Assembly (NCBI GenBank): GCA_946614405.1
Contig: CAMOGZ010000007.1
Coordinates: forward strand, 1-16,003
From: an uncultured Eubacterium sp.
Lineage (GTDB): Bacteria > Bacillota > Clostridia > Peptostreptococcales > Anaerovoracaceae
Length of the DNA: 16,003 nt
Direction of reading: 5' to 3'
The first letter of the stretch is position 1, and each line of letters opens with the position of its first letter. The translations under genes were made by a program, and so were the position numbers. The notes beneath the pieces were generated by a model, which worked only from the letters and a program-made list of their open reading frames with translations, searched no databases and had not been told where the DNA came from. Positions 1-7,237 of the stretch are shown piece after piece.

Positions 1-45
1 CATGACTGACACGACGGACTTGACCGATAATAAGAGCAATGAAAT

Positions 46-75
46 ACCCCGTTTCCAACATTCCGGAAACGGGGT
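46..75. terminator. Bidirectional rho-independent terminator
   Basis: A perfect 11-bp stem (46-56 with 65-75, CCCCGTTTCC/GGAAACGGGG core) with an 8-nt loop. On the plus strand it is followed by a T-rich run (75-89), so it would end a plus-strand gene lying left of the window. On the minus strand it starts 8 nt past the stop of the heptad-repeat protein and is followed by a weaker T-rich stretch, so it probably ends the transporter operon too. Nothing else is visible in bases 1-45. Confidence 0.8.
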
Positions 76-83
76 GTTTATTT

Positions 84-2252
84 TTATTTCGTAATGCCGT
101 CCATCTTGTAGATGAAGGTCACAGTCTCATATGAGCCCTTGTCACCGAAGTGATCGTAGTTCTCTGCCGCTTCCTTCATGGCGCGGGCATTGTCCACTGC
201 GTTCAGCAGATTGGTCTCATCCAGTCTGGAGAGGCCCTTCTCCATCTCGCCGACTGCTTCGTTGACGCCTTCATCCAGTACGCGGGTACCCTTCGCAAGC
301 TGTGCAGCGCCCTTGGCAAGTTCCTGTTCGCCTTTGTTGAAGACGATGGTGCCGTTGTAAAGCTGCCTGGATCCGCCGGCCAGCTGGGACACGCCCTTCG
401 CCAGGGTCTTGCTTCCGCCCTGAAGAGCTGTCACGCCTTCATAGACCTTCTCAGATCCGGATGCCAGCTGCGCAGCTCCCGGGATCAGTTTCTTCTCCAG
501 TGCGGAATTGACAGAGCCCAGTCCATTGTCCACCTGAGCGGCGCCTTCCGCCAGCTGGGCTGCGCCTTTGTCTGCCTCTGCCGCTCCCGAAGCGACCTGG
601 GTCGTTCCCTGACTCAGGTTATCGGTCCCCTTCGCCAGGTCCTCTGCTCCGGTCTTCAGTTCTCCGGTTCCTTTGGTGAGGTTGGCTGCACCTTCCACAA
701 GAGGTTTGACGGAGCTGGGGTCGAGCTGTCCCACCAGGGTGTCAACACCTGCGGTATACTCAGCCACGCCTTCCTTATACTGGCTCACTCCGCCGGAGGT
801 CTGCTCCAGTGCGCCCTTCGCCTGCTTCAAAGCCGCGATGGCATTCCTGGCTTCCTCGGTATCCTGCTTCTCCAGTTCCTTAATGGCAGCATCGACTGCA
901 GACTCACTGGCTTTGATGCCGCTTTCAACATTTCCGATACCGGAATTGACGTTCTTTCCGCCTTCGATCAGAGCCGGTGCGTTTTCCGATGCGGACTGGA
1001 GGCTGGATGCCAGCTGGCCGATTCCTTCCTCAAGCTTCTGTGCTCCCTGGTCTACGCCGGCAGCACCTTTGGCTACCCCCTGCGCGCCTTCATCTACTTT
1101 AGCAGCTCCCTTCGCTGCCTGGTCTGCGCCGGCAGCCAGAGCCTGGGTTCCTTCTTTTTCATTGGAACCGTGGAGCTGAGCGGCACCGTCTGCCACCTGT
1201 TTGCTTCCATCCTTCAGAAGCAGTGTTCCGGTCTTCTTGTCCCAGCCCTTGGACGCGTCGATGCCATGTCCATAGAGCTGCTGCAGACCATTACTCAGTG
1301 TAGCATTTCCTTCCGCAACCTGTTTGCTTCCGGTTGCCAGGGTTCCCATCCCCTTGGTCAGTGTGGGGACCTTCTTATTCAGTTCTCCGTTACCATCGGA
1401 TACGGCCTTGGCTCCGTCGACGATGCTGCGGCTGGCCTTGGCCAGTTTGCCTGCGCCGTCATCCAGCTGCCCTGCTCCCTTGGCAAGCTGATCCGTTCCG
1501 TCGGCCATCTCATGGACGCCGTCTCTCAGCTCATCCAGTTTACCCTTCAGGTCATCCATGTCTTCCACGTCATCCAGATCCATTTTCTTGAACAGATCTG
1601 ATGTGACCACGGTGTACATTTCCTCGATGCTGAAGTCCTCTACATCCGCTTCCATGATGACGTGCTCCGGGATCTCCACTTCATCGCTGTTGATCCCCAG
1701 ATTTCTCTTCATTCCGGGGAAGGCATATCCCATGACGATGCTTCTGGTGCCATCGTCCAGGACCTTCGCATTCTCTGTTTTGATATTCTTGAAGTGATCG
1801 TCGTCCAGGATCATGCCGGTGATGGCGGCAAAAGGTGTGGACGCCGTGTTATTGGTATAGTCGATGCGGATCTTCACGTGACCGCTCTCCCCTGCCAGAT
1901 CCTCGCCGGAGACCTCCTCATCGTCCAGTGTATAGGAGATCTTCATGTCCACAGGGATCGTCGCATCGTCGTAGCCCTTGTAATGGAGCTTGTCATTCTC
2001 GCTGACGATGCGCTCGTAGTCGGCTCCGTCGGTCTTGGTCATGACGTAAACCGTTTCCTTGTCGCTGTTTCCGCTCTTCTCTTCCTCCTGGGATGCAGTG
2101 GTCTTCGCCTTCTTCTGATCTCCCTTGTTTCCGTCGTTCTTCTCTGTCGTTTCTCCGAAAGCGGATGCGCTCAGGCTGAAGAACACTGTTACGGCGATGG
2201 CAAGGGCCAGCGCCAGGATCTTCTTATTCTTTGCACACATCATTTTCTTCAT
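84..2252 (-). CDS. Secreted XXXLXXG heptad-repeat protein (YhgE/Pip-related), MMPL partner
   Basis: A 722-residue protein with an N-terminal signal sequence: basic start, hydrophobic stretch at about residues 11-30, and Ala-rich cleavage region near SASAFG. A folded domain of about 170 residues follows. From about residue 235 to 690 there are dozens of degenerate heptads of the type LAKGAGQLDDGAGKL, the XXXLXXG repeat of YhgE/Pip-type proteins, which should form a long extracellular helical rod. I see no C-terminal transmembrane segments, unlike full YhgE proteins, so it is probably secreted or held only by its signal segment. Its start overlaps the end of the MMPL gene by 4 bp, implying coupled translation and a shared task, probably envelope export. 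Substrate unknown. The repeats create long spurious open frames on the opposite strand. Confidence 0.8.
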   Translation of the reverse strand: MKKMMCAKNKKILALALAIAVTVFFSLSASAFGETTEKNDGNKGDQKKAKTTASQEEEKSGNSDKETVYVMTKTDGADYERIVSENDKLHYKGYDDATIPVDMKISYTLDDEEVSGEDLAGESGHVKIRIDYTNNTASTPFAAITGMILDDDHFKNIKTENAKVLDDGTRSIVMGYAFPGMKRNLGINSDEVEIPEHVIMEADVEDFSIEEMYTVVTSDLFKKMDLDDVEDMDDLKGKLDELRDGVHEMADGTDQLAKGAGQLDDGAGKLAKASRSIVDGAKAVSDGNGELNKKVPTLTKGMGTLATGSKQVAEGNATLSNGLQQLYGHGIDASKGWDKKTGTLLLKDGSKQVADGAAQLHGSNEKEGTQALAAGADQAAKGAAKVDEGAQGVAKGAAGVDQGAQKLEEGIGQLASSLQSASENAPALIEGGKNVNSGIGNVESGIKASESAVDAAIKELEKQDTEEARNAIAALKQAKGALEQTSGGVSQYKEGVAEYTAGVDTLVGQLDPSSVKPLVEGAANLTKGTGELKTGAEDLAKGTDNLSQGTTQVASGAAEADKGAAQLAEGAAQVDNGLGSVNSALEKKLIPGAAQLASGSEKVYEGVTALQGGSKTLAKGVSQLAGGSRQLYNGTIVFNKGEQELAKGAAQLAKGTRVLDEGVNEAVGEMEKGLSRLDETNLLNAVDNARAMKEAAENYDHFGDKGSYETVTFIYKMDGITK

Positions 2253-4375
2253 GCCATTTCCTTCCTTCCAGTATGGTTAGATGACTCTAATTTATATATT
2301 TCCCGTAAACCAAGTGTTGAAACACATATTATCTTATCAAATGCCAGCAGCAGCGACGGCAGGATCAGAATGACCGTCAGCATACTGATGATGGCTCCTC
2401 TTGCCATCAGGACGCACATGGTGCTGATGACGCCCAGGTCGGAGTACATTCCGACGCCGAAGGTGGCCGTAAAGAATCCCACGGCACTGACGATAATGGA
2501 GGGAATGGATGTCCTGGATGCGATCTGCACCGCCTCCTTCCGGGACTTTCCGGCCATTCGCTCCGACTTGTACCGGGTGGAGGTCAGGATCGCGTAGTCC
2601 ACCGTGGAGCCCAGCTGAATGGTGCTGATGCACACCGGAACGATGAAGGGCAGCTCCAGCCCGGTGTATCCGCAGATCCCCATATTCACATAGATGGCAA
2701 ACTCGATGGCCGCCACCAGTATGAAGGGCAGGGACAGGGATTTCAGCACGAAGAGGATGATCAGGAATACCGCTCCGATGGAAATGAAGTTCACGATGCG
2801 GAAGTCCTTGGCCGTCAGGTTGATCAGGTCTTTGGTTGCAGGTCCCTCGCCGATGACCTTGGCGGTGGGATCATATTCTCCCACGATCTCCTTGATGTCC
2901 CGGATCTGCTGGTTGCACTCCGGTGTGGACACCTTGTAGTTGCAGTTCACCATGATCAGCTGGTGGTCGCCGGCGATGAGGCTCTCCCGGATCTCCGAGG
3001 GGAGCATCTCCCGGGGCACTGCCGGTCCCAGGAACGCATCGATGCCCAGAACATTTTCCACACCGGGGAGGTCCTCGATGGCCTCAGACATGGCCACCCC
3101 ATCCTCCGGGGCCAAAGCCGAATTGGCTATGATCATATGAGTGGTCCCGATATGGAAATCCTCCTGCAGTTTATCATTGGCCTTCATCACCGGAGCCTGC
3201 TCATCGGACAGCCCTTGGGATCCGTTCAGGATCTTGGCGAAGTCATACACTGTATTGGTGTGCTGGTATCCGTAGACCGCCGGTACCAGAAGCACTGCGA
3301 ATATGATGATATATACCACATACCGTGAGGTAAGTTTCCTGGAGATCCAGGTGGTGTCCGGGATCAGGGACTTGTGCCGCGTCTTCTTCAGCGGACCTCT
3401 GAATGCCAGAAGCAGAGACGGCAGGATGGTGACGCTGGCGATGACTCCAAGGGCACATCCCTTGGCCATGACGATTCCCAGGTCCAGTCCCATGGTGTAG
3501 GTCATGAAGCACAGAGCCAGGAAGCCCGCGATGGTGGTGATGGAGCTTCCGGTGACGGATATCAGCGTATCATTTACGGCATCCGCCATGGCCTCCTCAT
3601 CCTTCTCACCCCGGTCCAGCCGCTCGATGTAGCTGTGCCACAGGAAGATGGAATAGTCCATGGTGACACCCAGCTGAAGCACCGCTGCGATGGCCTTTGT
3701 GATATATGCGATCTCCCCGAAGACGATGTTGGTCCCCAGGTTGTAGATGATCGCCATGCCGATGCTGGCCAGGAACAGGAACGGCGCGAGATAGGAGTCC
3801 AGCAGCAGCATCATGGCCGCCAGAGAAAGTGCTACCGCGATCACTACGTATTTCGGCTCTTCCTCCTCACACAGATTCTTCAGGTCCGTGACCAGAGCGC
3901 TCATGCCGGATACGTAGCAGGTCTTGCTGCTGACCTTGCGGATCTCCCGGATGGCGTTCAGCGACCCCTCGTCAGAGGTGGATGTGTCGAAGAATACCAC
4001 CACCATGGAGGCGTCCTTATTGTCAAAGTTCTTCTGTATCGCCTCCGGATACATGCTGCGGGGCACGGCGGGATCGATCACCTTGTTCAGGTCCAGTACC
4101 GTCGATACATGGTCGATCTTCTTGTACCGTTCCGCCATTTCGCTGACGTCCTCCTTGGACATGTTCTCCGTTACCACGATGGTGAATCCGCCCTTGCCGA
4201 AGTCATTCAGCAGGAGTTTCTGTCCCTCCATGGTCTCCATGTCGCCGGGCAGGTATGTCAGCATATCATAGTTGACCCCCGTTGCCAGATAGCCGATCAC
4301 CGATGGGATCAGCAGGATCAGGGCAACGATCAGGATCCATTTTCTGTTCTTTACTACCTTCTGTCCGAAACGCAT
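2249..4375 (-). CDS. MMPL/RND-family transporter
   Basis: A 708-residue integral membrane protein with the two-fold RND/MMPL architecture. One TM segment lies at about residues 12-33, then a large extracytoplasmic loop (about 34-175), then a cluster of TM helices. The arrangement repeats, with a second TM near 355 and a second loop. Each half has a Gly-x-x-x-Asp-Tyr motif in its membrane domain (GVTMDYSIFLW and GSTVDYAIL), typical of proton-coupled MMPL proteins. It is shorter than mycobacterial MmpL proteins (about 950 residues) but normal for Firmicute members. A good GGAGGG Shine-Dalgarno precedes the ATG. It is first in an operon with the heptad-repeat protein and divergent from a TetR gene, which probably represses it. 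The cargo (lipid, peptide or drug) cannot be deduced. Confidence 0.9.
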   Translation of the reverse strand: MRFGQKVVKNRKWILIVALILLIPSVIGYLATGVNYDMLTYLPGDMETMEGQKLLLNDFGKGGFTIVVTENMSKEDVSEMAERYKKIDHVSTVLDLNKVIDPAVPRSMYPEAIQKNFDNKDASMVVVFFDTSTSDEGSLNAIREIRKVSSKTCYVSGMSALVTDLKNLCEEEEPKYVVIAVALSLAAMMLLLDSYLAPFLFLASIGMAIIYNLGTNIVFGEIAYITKAIAAVLQLGVTMDYSIFLWHSYIERLDRGEKDEEAMADAVNDTLISVTGSSITTIAGFLALCFMTYTMGLDLGIVMAKGCALGVIASVTILPSLLLAFRGPLKKTRHKSLIPDTTWISRKLTSRYVVYIIIFAVLLVPAVYGYQHTNTVYDFAKILNGSQGLSDEQAPVMKANDKLQEDFHIGTTHMIIANSALAPEDGVAMSEAIEDLPGVENVLGIDAFLGPAVPREMLPSEIRESLIAGDHQLIMVNCNYKVSTPECNQQIRDIKEIVGEYDPTAKVIGEGPATKDLINLTAKDFRIVNFISIGAVFLIILFVLKSLSLPFILVAAIEFAIYVNMGICGYTGLELPFIVPVCISTIQLGSTVDYAILTSTRYKSERMAGKSRKEAVQIASRTSIPSIIVSAVGFFTATFGVGMYSDLGVISTMCVLMARGAIISMLTVILILPSLLLAFDKIICVSTLGLREIYKLESSNHTGRKEMA

Positions 4376-4408
4376 TTCGTCCCTCCATTTGCTCTTCTAT
4401 TTATGTCG

Positions 4409-4442
4409 ATTTTACCTTAACACAATAATGACCAATAGTCAA
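4409..4442 (-). promoter_or_regulatory. Possible promoter of the MMPL operon
   Basis: On the minus strand a TTGACT -35 (4437-4442) is present. A 17-bp spacer leads to a poor -10 (TAAGGT, 4414-4419); an alternative TAAAAT (4409-4414) sits too far away. The -35 lies within the dyad at 4429-4441, so repressor binding there would block it. The -10 assignment is unsure. Confidence 0.4.
4429..4441. promoter_or_regulatory. Candidate TetR operator (MMPL side)
   Basis: TGACCAATAGTCA is a 13-bp dyad (TGAC-N5-GTCA) overlapping the presumed -35 of the transporter operon. The same spacing recurs at 4552-4564 in the tetR promoter, which supports one repressor controlling both directions. Assignment to this TetR protein is inference. 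Confidence 0.5.
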
Positions 4443-4530
4443 TAATTGTACCCTCCCATTCCTTTATACAATTTCGCGAATGTGTCTAAAGCCTAGTATT
4501 TTCAGTCAATTCATTCACTTAGGAAGACTA

Positions 4531-4545
4531 ATAATCAGGGATTAT
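4531..4545. promoter_or_regulatory. Dyad upstream of tetR promoter
   Basis: ATAATC-AGG-GATTAT is a perfect 6-bp inverted repeat with a 3-bp centre, ending 5 bp before the tetR -35. It could be a second regulatory site, but AT-rich dyads of this size occur by chance. Confidence 0.25.
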
Positions 4546-4550
4546 CAATC

Positions 4551-4579
4551 TTGACTCACGGTCATTTTGATGATATATT
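4551..4579 (+). promoter_or_regulatory. Sigma-A promoter of tetR with overlapping dyad
   Basis: TTGACT (4551-4556), a 17-bp spacer and TATATT (4574-4579) preceded by TGA, an extended -10. The dyad TGACTCACGGTCA (4552-4564, TGAC-N5-GTCA) overlaps the -35, as expected for autorepression by the encoded TetR protein. The leader is short, about 30 nt. Confidence 0.75.
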
Positions 4580-4615
4580 TGGGATAGAAAAGAACGATTT
4601 ACCAAAGGATAATAT

Positions 4616-5218
4616 ATGAAAAGAAGCGAAGAAAAGAAAAAACAGAAGCGGAATGCGCTTCTGAAGAGTGCCTATGAGCTGTTCACCACCATCGGCTATC
4701 ATAAGACCACTATCATGGCCATCGCACTGAAGGCCGGCGTGGCCAAGGGGACCTTCTATCTGTATTTCAAAGATAAGGAAGACATCCGGGATGCGCTGAT
4801 CGTGGCCAAGTCCAGTCAGATCCTGCGGTCCGCCCTGGATGCCATGAACCAGTCCGGCCAGAGCCTTCCTCCCGTGGAGAAGCTGATCTTCCTGGTGGAT
4901 TATATCATCGATGTGCTGGCCAGAGATATCGCCCTGCTGCGCTTTGTGTCCAAGAACCTGAGCTGGAGCCTTTTCATCAACTCCGGCCGTTACCATCAGA
5001 GCGATGAGGACGCCCTGGACTTCCGGGCCTTCCTGGTGGAGATGCTGGAGACGGACGGCGTGCCCGTGACCCGGGAGATGGAGCTCACCATATTCACCAT
5101 CATCGAGCTCATCAACTCCACCTGCTACAGCGTGATCCTGAACGGCGAGCCGGTGACTCTCAGCGAATACAAGCCCTTCCTGTATGACCGCATCCGCCTT
5201 CTCTTCGCCCATCAATAG
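4616..5218 (+). CDS. TetR/AcrR-family transcriptional regulator
   Basis: A 200-residue protein with a TetR-type N-terminal helix-turn-helix. Residues about 14-60 contain the family pattern: an AYELFTTIGYHKTTI helix, then IALKAGVAKGTFYLYF, the turn and recognition helix. The C-terminal ~140 residues are the helical ligand/dimer domain and are not diagnostic for a ligand. An AAAGGA ribosome binding site (4604-4609) precedes the ATG. It is transcribed divergently from the MMPL/heptad-repeat operon, the usual arrangement for a local repressor of an efflux module, and both promoters carry a TGAC-N5-GTCA dyad. The stop lies 9 nt before the terminator hairpin shared with the convergent whiA. Confidence 0.9.
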   Translation: MKRSEEKKKQKRNALLKSAYELFTTIGYHKTTIMAIALKAGVAKGTFYLYFKDKEDIRDALIVAKSSQILRSALDAMNQSGQSLPPVEKLIFLVDYIIDVLARDIALLRFVSKNLSWSLFINSGRYHQSDEDALDFRAFLVEMLETDGVPVTREMELTIFTIIELINSTCYSVILNGEPVTLSEYKPFLYDRIRLLFAHQ

Positions 5219-5256
5219 AAAAGAAAACAGCCGGACTGTTTGCTACAGTCTGGCTG
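5217..5256 (-). terminator. Rho-independent terminator of whiA
   Basis: The hairpin 5228-5256 (arms CAGCCGGACTGT and ACAGTCTGGCTG, 5-nt loop, one internal mismatch) is followed on the minus strand by a T-rich run (complement of 5217-5227). The whiA stop codon lies in the loop. On the plus strand the stem has no T-run after it, so it would stop tetR transcripts less efficiently. Confidence 0.75.
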
Positions 5257-6184
5257 CGAAATCGAGTATTCTCTTCATCCGGTTGTTTACACCGGATTTT
5301 TTTAATGGGGGGCTCATCATCTCCCCCAGCTGAGTGAGGCTTGCTTCCGGATTGTAGAGCCGGAGCAAGGCCAGCTCCCGCAGCTTCTCGGACAGGGAAT
5401 CCAGTCCGCCGATGGCCTGGATCTTCTTGATGGCCTCCACCTGACGCTGGGATGCGTCCAGGGTGCGGTCGGTGTTGGCATTGTCACAGTTGGTGATCCG
5501 CACCGCCTCACTGACCAGTCCCTTCTGGATCTTCACATCCTCGAACTGAAGCACGCCGGAATGGGCTCCCATGATGGCCAGGGTGTCACTGATGTACTGT
5601 GAGTTCTTCATGTACACGATGAACTTGTCCTTCCGGGGCACGATCTTGGCGGAAAGATCATCGAAAGTGCGGATCAGATGCCGCAGATCCTTGGCCAGGA
5701 CCTCACTGTCGCAGACATACTCCAGATGGTAGCTCTTCAGAGGATCGCTGATGGTGCCGGTGCCCAAGAACATCCCCCTCATGTAGGCCTTGCGGCAGCA
5801 CTTGGTCCGGATGATCCCGTCATAGATCCCGTCGCTGATGTAGTTCTTCCCCTGCCGGATCATGAGGATGCCGGTCTCTCGGAGGATGGACTCGCTGCGC
5901 ATCTCCGGTCCGATGGTGAGGATATAGGAATGTCCCTTTCGCAAGGCCGAGGCCTCTCCGATGGAAAGCTCCGTCTCCACCTGAAAGTACTCCTTGATCA
6001 GCTTCTTATAGTGGCGGGCCACGGCGGGGTTATCGGTGGTGATGACCACCCGGAACTTGCCGCCTCCGGCCAGGCGAATGCTCCCGGACACCCTGAGGAA
6101 TCCGGCGATCTCCGCCAGCTGGCAGCACTCCTTCTCCGGCATGATGCGGGCCAGTTCATTTTTGATTTCCGTTGAAAAGGACAT
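5243..6184 (-). CDS. whiA: DNA-binding protein WhiA
   Basis: A 313-residue protein, the usual WhiA length. The N-terminal part is the degenerate LAGLIDADG-like fold. The signature region at residues 133-155 includes RGMFLGTGTISDP then YHLE. The C-terminal helix-turn-helix (about 265-310) has LRELALLRLYNPEASLTQLG followed by PPLKKSGVNNRMKRI. WhiA is a conserved Gram-positive regulator linked to cell division and chromosome segregation, and to sporulation in Streptomyces. An AAGGAG site precedes the ATG. It is the last gene of the minus-strand block and is normally found right after rapZ and yvcK; here kce lies upstream instead. No convincing sigma-A promoter is visible in the 67-bp gap, which is dominated by a 28-bp palindrome. 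Confidence 0.95.
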   Translation of the reverse strand: MSFSTEIKNELARIMPEKECCQLAEIAGFLRVSGSIRLAGGGKFRVVITTDNPAVARHYKKLIKEYFQVETELSIGEASALRKGHSYILTIGPEMRSESILRETGILMIRQGKNYISDGIYDGIIRTKCCRKAYMRGMFLGTGTISDPLKSYHLEYVCDSEVLAKDLRHLIRTFDDLSAKIVPRKDKFIVYMKNSQYISDTLAIMGAHSGVLQFEDVKIQKGLVSEAVRITNCDNANTDRTLDASQRQVEAIKKIQAIGGLDSLSEKLRELALLRLYNPEASLTQLGEMMSPPLKKSGVNNRMKRILDFAARL

Positions 6185-6203
6185 ATTCTCTCCTTATGTT
6201 ACA

Positions 6204-6231
6204 ATACGGGTGACCAGTTGGTCACCCGTAT
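6204..6231. repeat. 28-bp perfect palindrome between kce and whiA
   Basis: Two perfect 13-bp arms (ATACGGGTGACCA and TGGTCACCCGTAT) separated by only GT. It lies 20 bp before the whiA start codon and 21 bp after the kce stop. A 2-nt centre is too tight for a normal hairpin loop, though an RNA could open the inner pairs. No T-run follows on either strand, so it is a poor terminator. It contains TGACCA-N2-TGGTCA, close to the other dyads in this window. It could be an operator, or a processing or attenuating structure between kce and whiA. Confidence 0.6.
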
Positions 6232-6251
6232 GATATCCCGTTTCCGTTTGA

Positions 6252-7085
6252 TTAGAACTTGCGCGGAGGCAGGCTCAGGATCTCTCTTGCTTCGTCCGGT
6301 GTAGCGATCGGTCTGCCCAGCAGCTTAGCGATCTCGACAGCCTTAGCTACCATCTCGCCGTTGCTCTTAGCCAGAACGCCCTTCTCCAGATACAGATTAT
6401 CCTCGAATCCGACTCTGACGTGTCCGCCCAGAGCGATGGTTCCTGCTACGATGTTCCAGCAGTTCTTGCCGATTCCGGTAGCAGTCCATGTGGATCCTGC
6501 CGGAATGGAGCTGGACATGAATACCAGGTCTCTTACGGTTGCGTTCATCTGTACGCCCAGTACGAAGTCCCAGTGCAGCGGGTGAACCAGCAGACCCTTT
6601 CTGTCAGCGGTCTTCAGAGCCAGGTCGATCATTCCCTTATCGAATACCTCGAGCTCCGGCTTGATTCCTCTTTCCTTCAGGATCTTAGCGAAGTTGATGA
6701 TGGTGTTATCAGTATTAACGAAGATCTCATCTCCGCCGAAGTTGCAGGTTCCGCAGTCCAGTGTAGCCATTTCCGGTGTCGGAACGACTTCTGTGGATGC
6801 CAGTCTCTCCAGGTCAGTCATACCAACGGCTCCGCCGGTGGAAGGCTGGATGATTACGTCCGGGCAGACTGCGCGGATACCATCGATGCACTCCTGGAAA
6901 CGTCCGGTGTCCTGAGTCGGAGTACCGTCATCCCATCTTACGTGCAGATGGATCAGAGCAGCACCTGCATCGTATGCAGACTTGGCTTCTCTTACAACTT
7001 CCTCTACGGTGTAAGGAACGTTCGGGTTCTGTTCTTTGGTTACTTCTGCGCCGCAAATGCAAGCGCTGATGATTAACTTGTCCAT
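6252..7085 (-). CDS. kce: 3-keto-5-aminohexanoate cleavage enzyme (BKACE/DUF849 family)
   Basis: A 277-residue TIM-barrel enzyme of the BKACE family that closely follows known Kce sequences. Kce condenses 3-keto-5-aminohexanoate with acetyl-CoA to give acetoacetate and 3-aminobutyryl-CoA in anaerobic lysine fermentation. Key positions are present: E14 (GAEVT), metal ligands H46 and H48 (HLHVR), S82 (QPSTGG), E144/E146 (PELEV), and R224, E228 and D229 (RVGFEDN). A good AAAGGAG site (7094-7100) and its own sigma-A promoter precede it. It sits alone in a cell-envelope/regulatory cluster, between rapZ and whiA. Codon choice (AGA for most Arg, frequent GTT and GCT) differs from the GC-richer neighbours and resembles the transporter at 14363, suggesting high expression. 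Other BKACE substrates are possible, but the motif match favours lysine fermentation. Confidence 0.88.
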   Translation of the reverse strand: MDKLIISACICGAEVTKEQNPNVPYTVEEVVREAKSAYDAGAALIHLHVRWDDGTPTQDTGRFQECIDGIRAVCPDVIIQPSTGGAVGMTDLERLASTEVVPTPEMATLDCGTCNFGGDEIFVNTDNTIINFAKILKERGIKPELEVFDKGMIDLALKTADRKGLLVHPLHWDFVLGVQMNATVRDLVFMSSSIPAGSTWTATGIGKNCWNIVAGTIALGGHVRVGFEDNLYLEKGVLAKSNGEMVAKAVEIAKLLGRPIATPDEAREILSLPPRKF

Positions 7086-7147
7086 AATAAAAACTCCTTT
7101 GAAATGATAAAAGAATTAACAATATTAACTACCTGTTATACAATGCC

Positions 7148-7176
7148 ATTATATCATCTGGATTTTTCATTTTCAA
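7148..7176 (-). promoter_or_regulatory. Strong sigma-A promoter of kce
   Basis: On the minus strand: TTGAAA (7171-7176), a 17-bp spacer and a perfect TATAAT (7148-7153) preceded by TGA, an extended -10. Transcription would start near 7141, giving a leader of about 55 nt. This makes kce independent of the rapZ operon. Confidence 0.85.
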
Positions 7177-7203
7177 CAGATGGCAAGGCCTCCTATACCA
7201 TTT

Positions 7204-7229
7204 CGGTTCAAGAGTTTTCAGGTGAACCG
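7204..7229 (-). terminator. Weak hairpin after rapZ
   Basis: CGGTTCA (7204-7210) pairs with TGAACCG (7223-7229) across a 12-nt loop, 9 nt past the rapZ stop on the minus strand. No T-run follows, so termination is doubtful and some readthrough into kce is possible. Confidence 0.3.
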
Positions 7230-7237
7230 TAATCGAA

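Noticed and set aside
1..45. Possible 3' end of a plus-strand gene at the left edge
   Set aside because: The terminator orientation suggests one, but at most a few codons would lie inside the window and the frame cannot be fixed.
150..1601. Open frame of 483 codons on the plus strand opposite the heptad-repeat gene
   Set aside because: A shadow of the repeat coding on the minus strand. It lacks a ribosome site, has Cys/Leu-rich low-complexity composition and matches no family.
84..2252. Tandem DNA repeats or a CRISPR-like array
   Set aside because: The periodicity is a degenerate protein heptad; no conserved DNA repeat with unique spacers is present.
5243..6184. Homing endonuclease reading of the LAGLIDADG-like fold
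   Set aside because: The full-length WhiA architecture with C-terminal HTH and the whiA neighbourhood is clear; WhiA is a non-nuclease relative.
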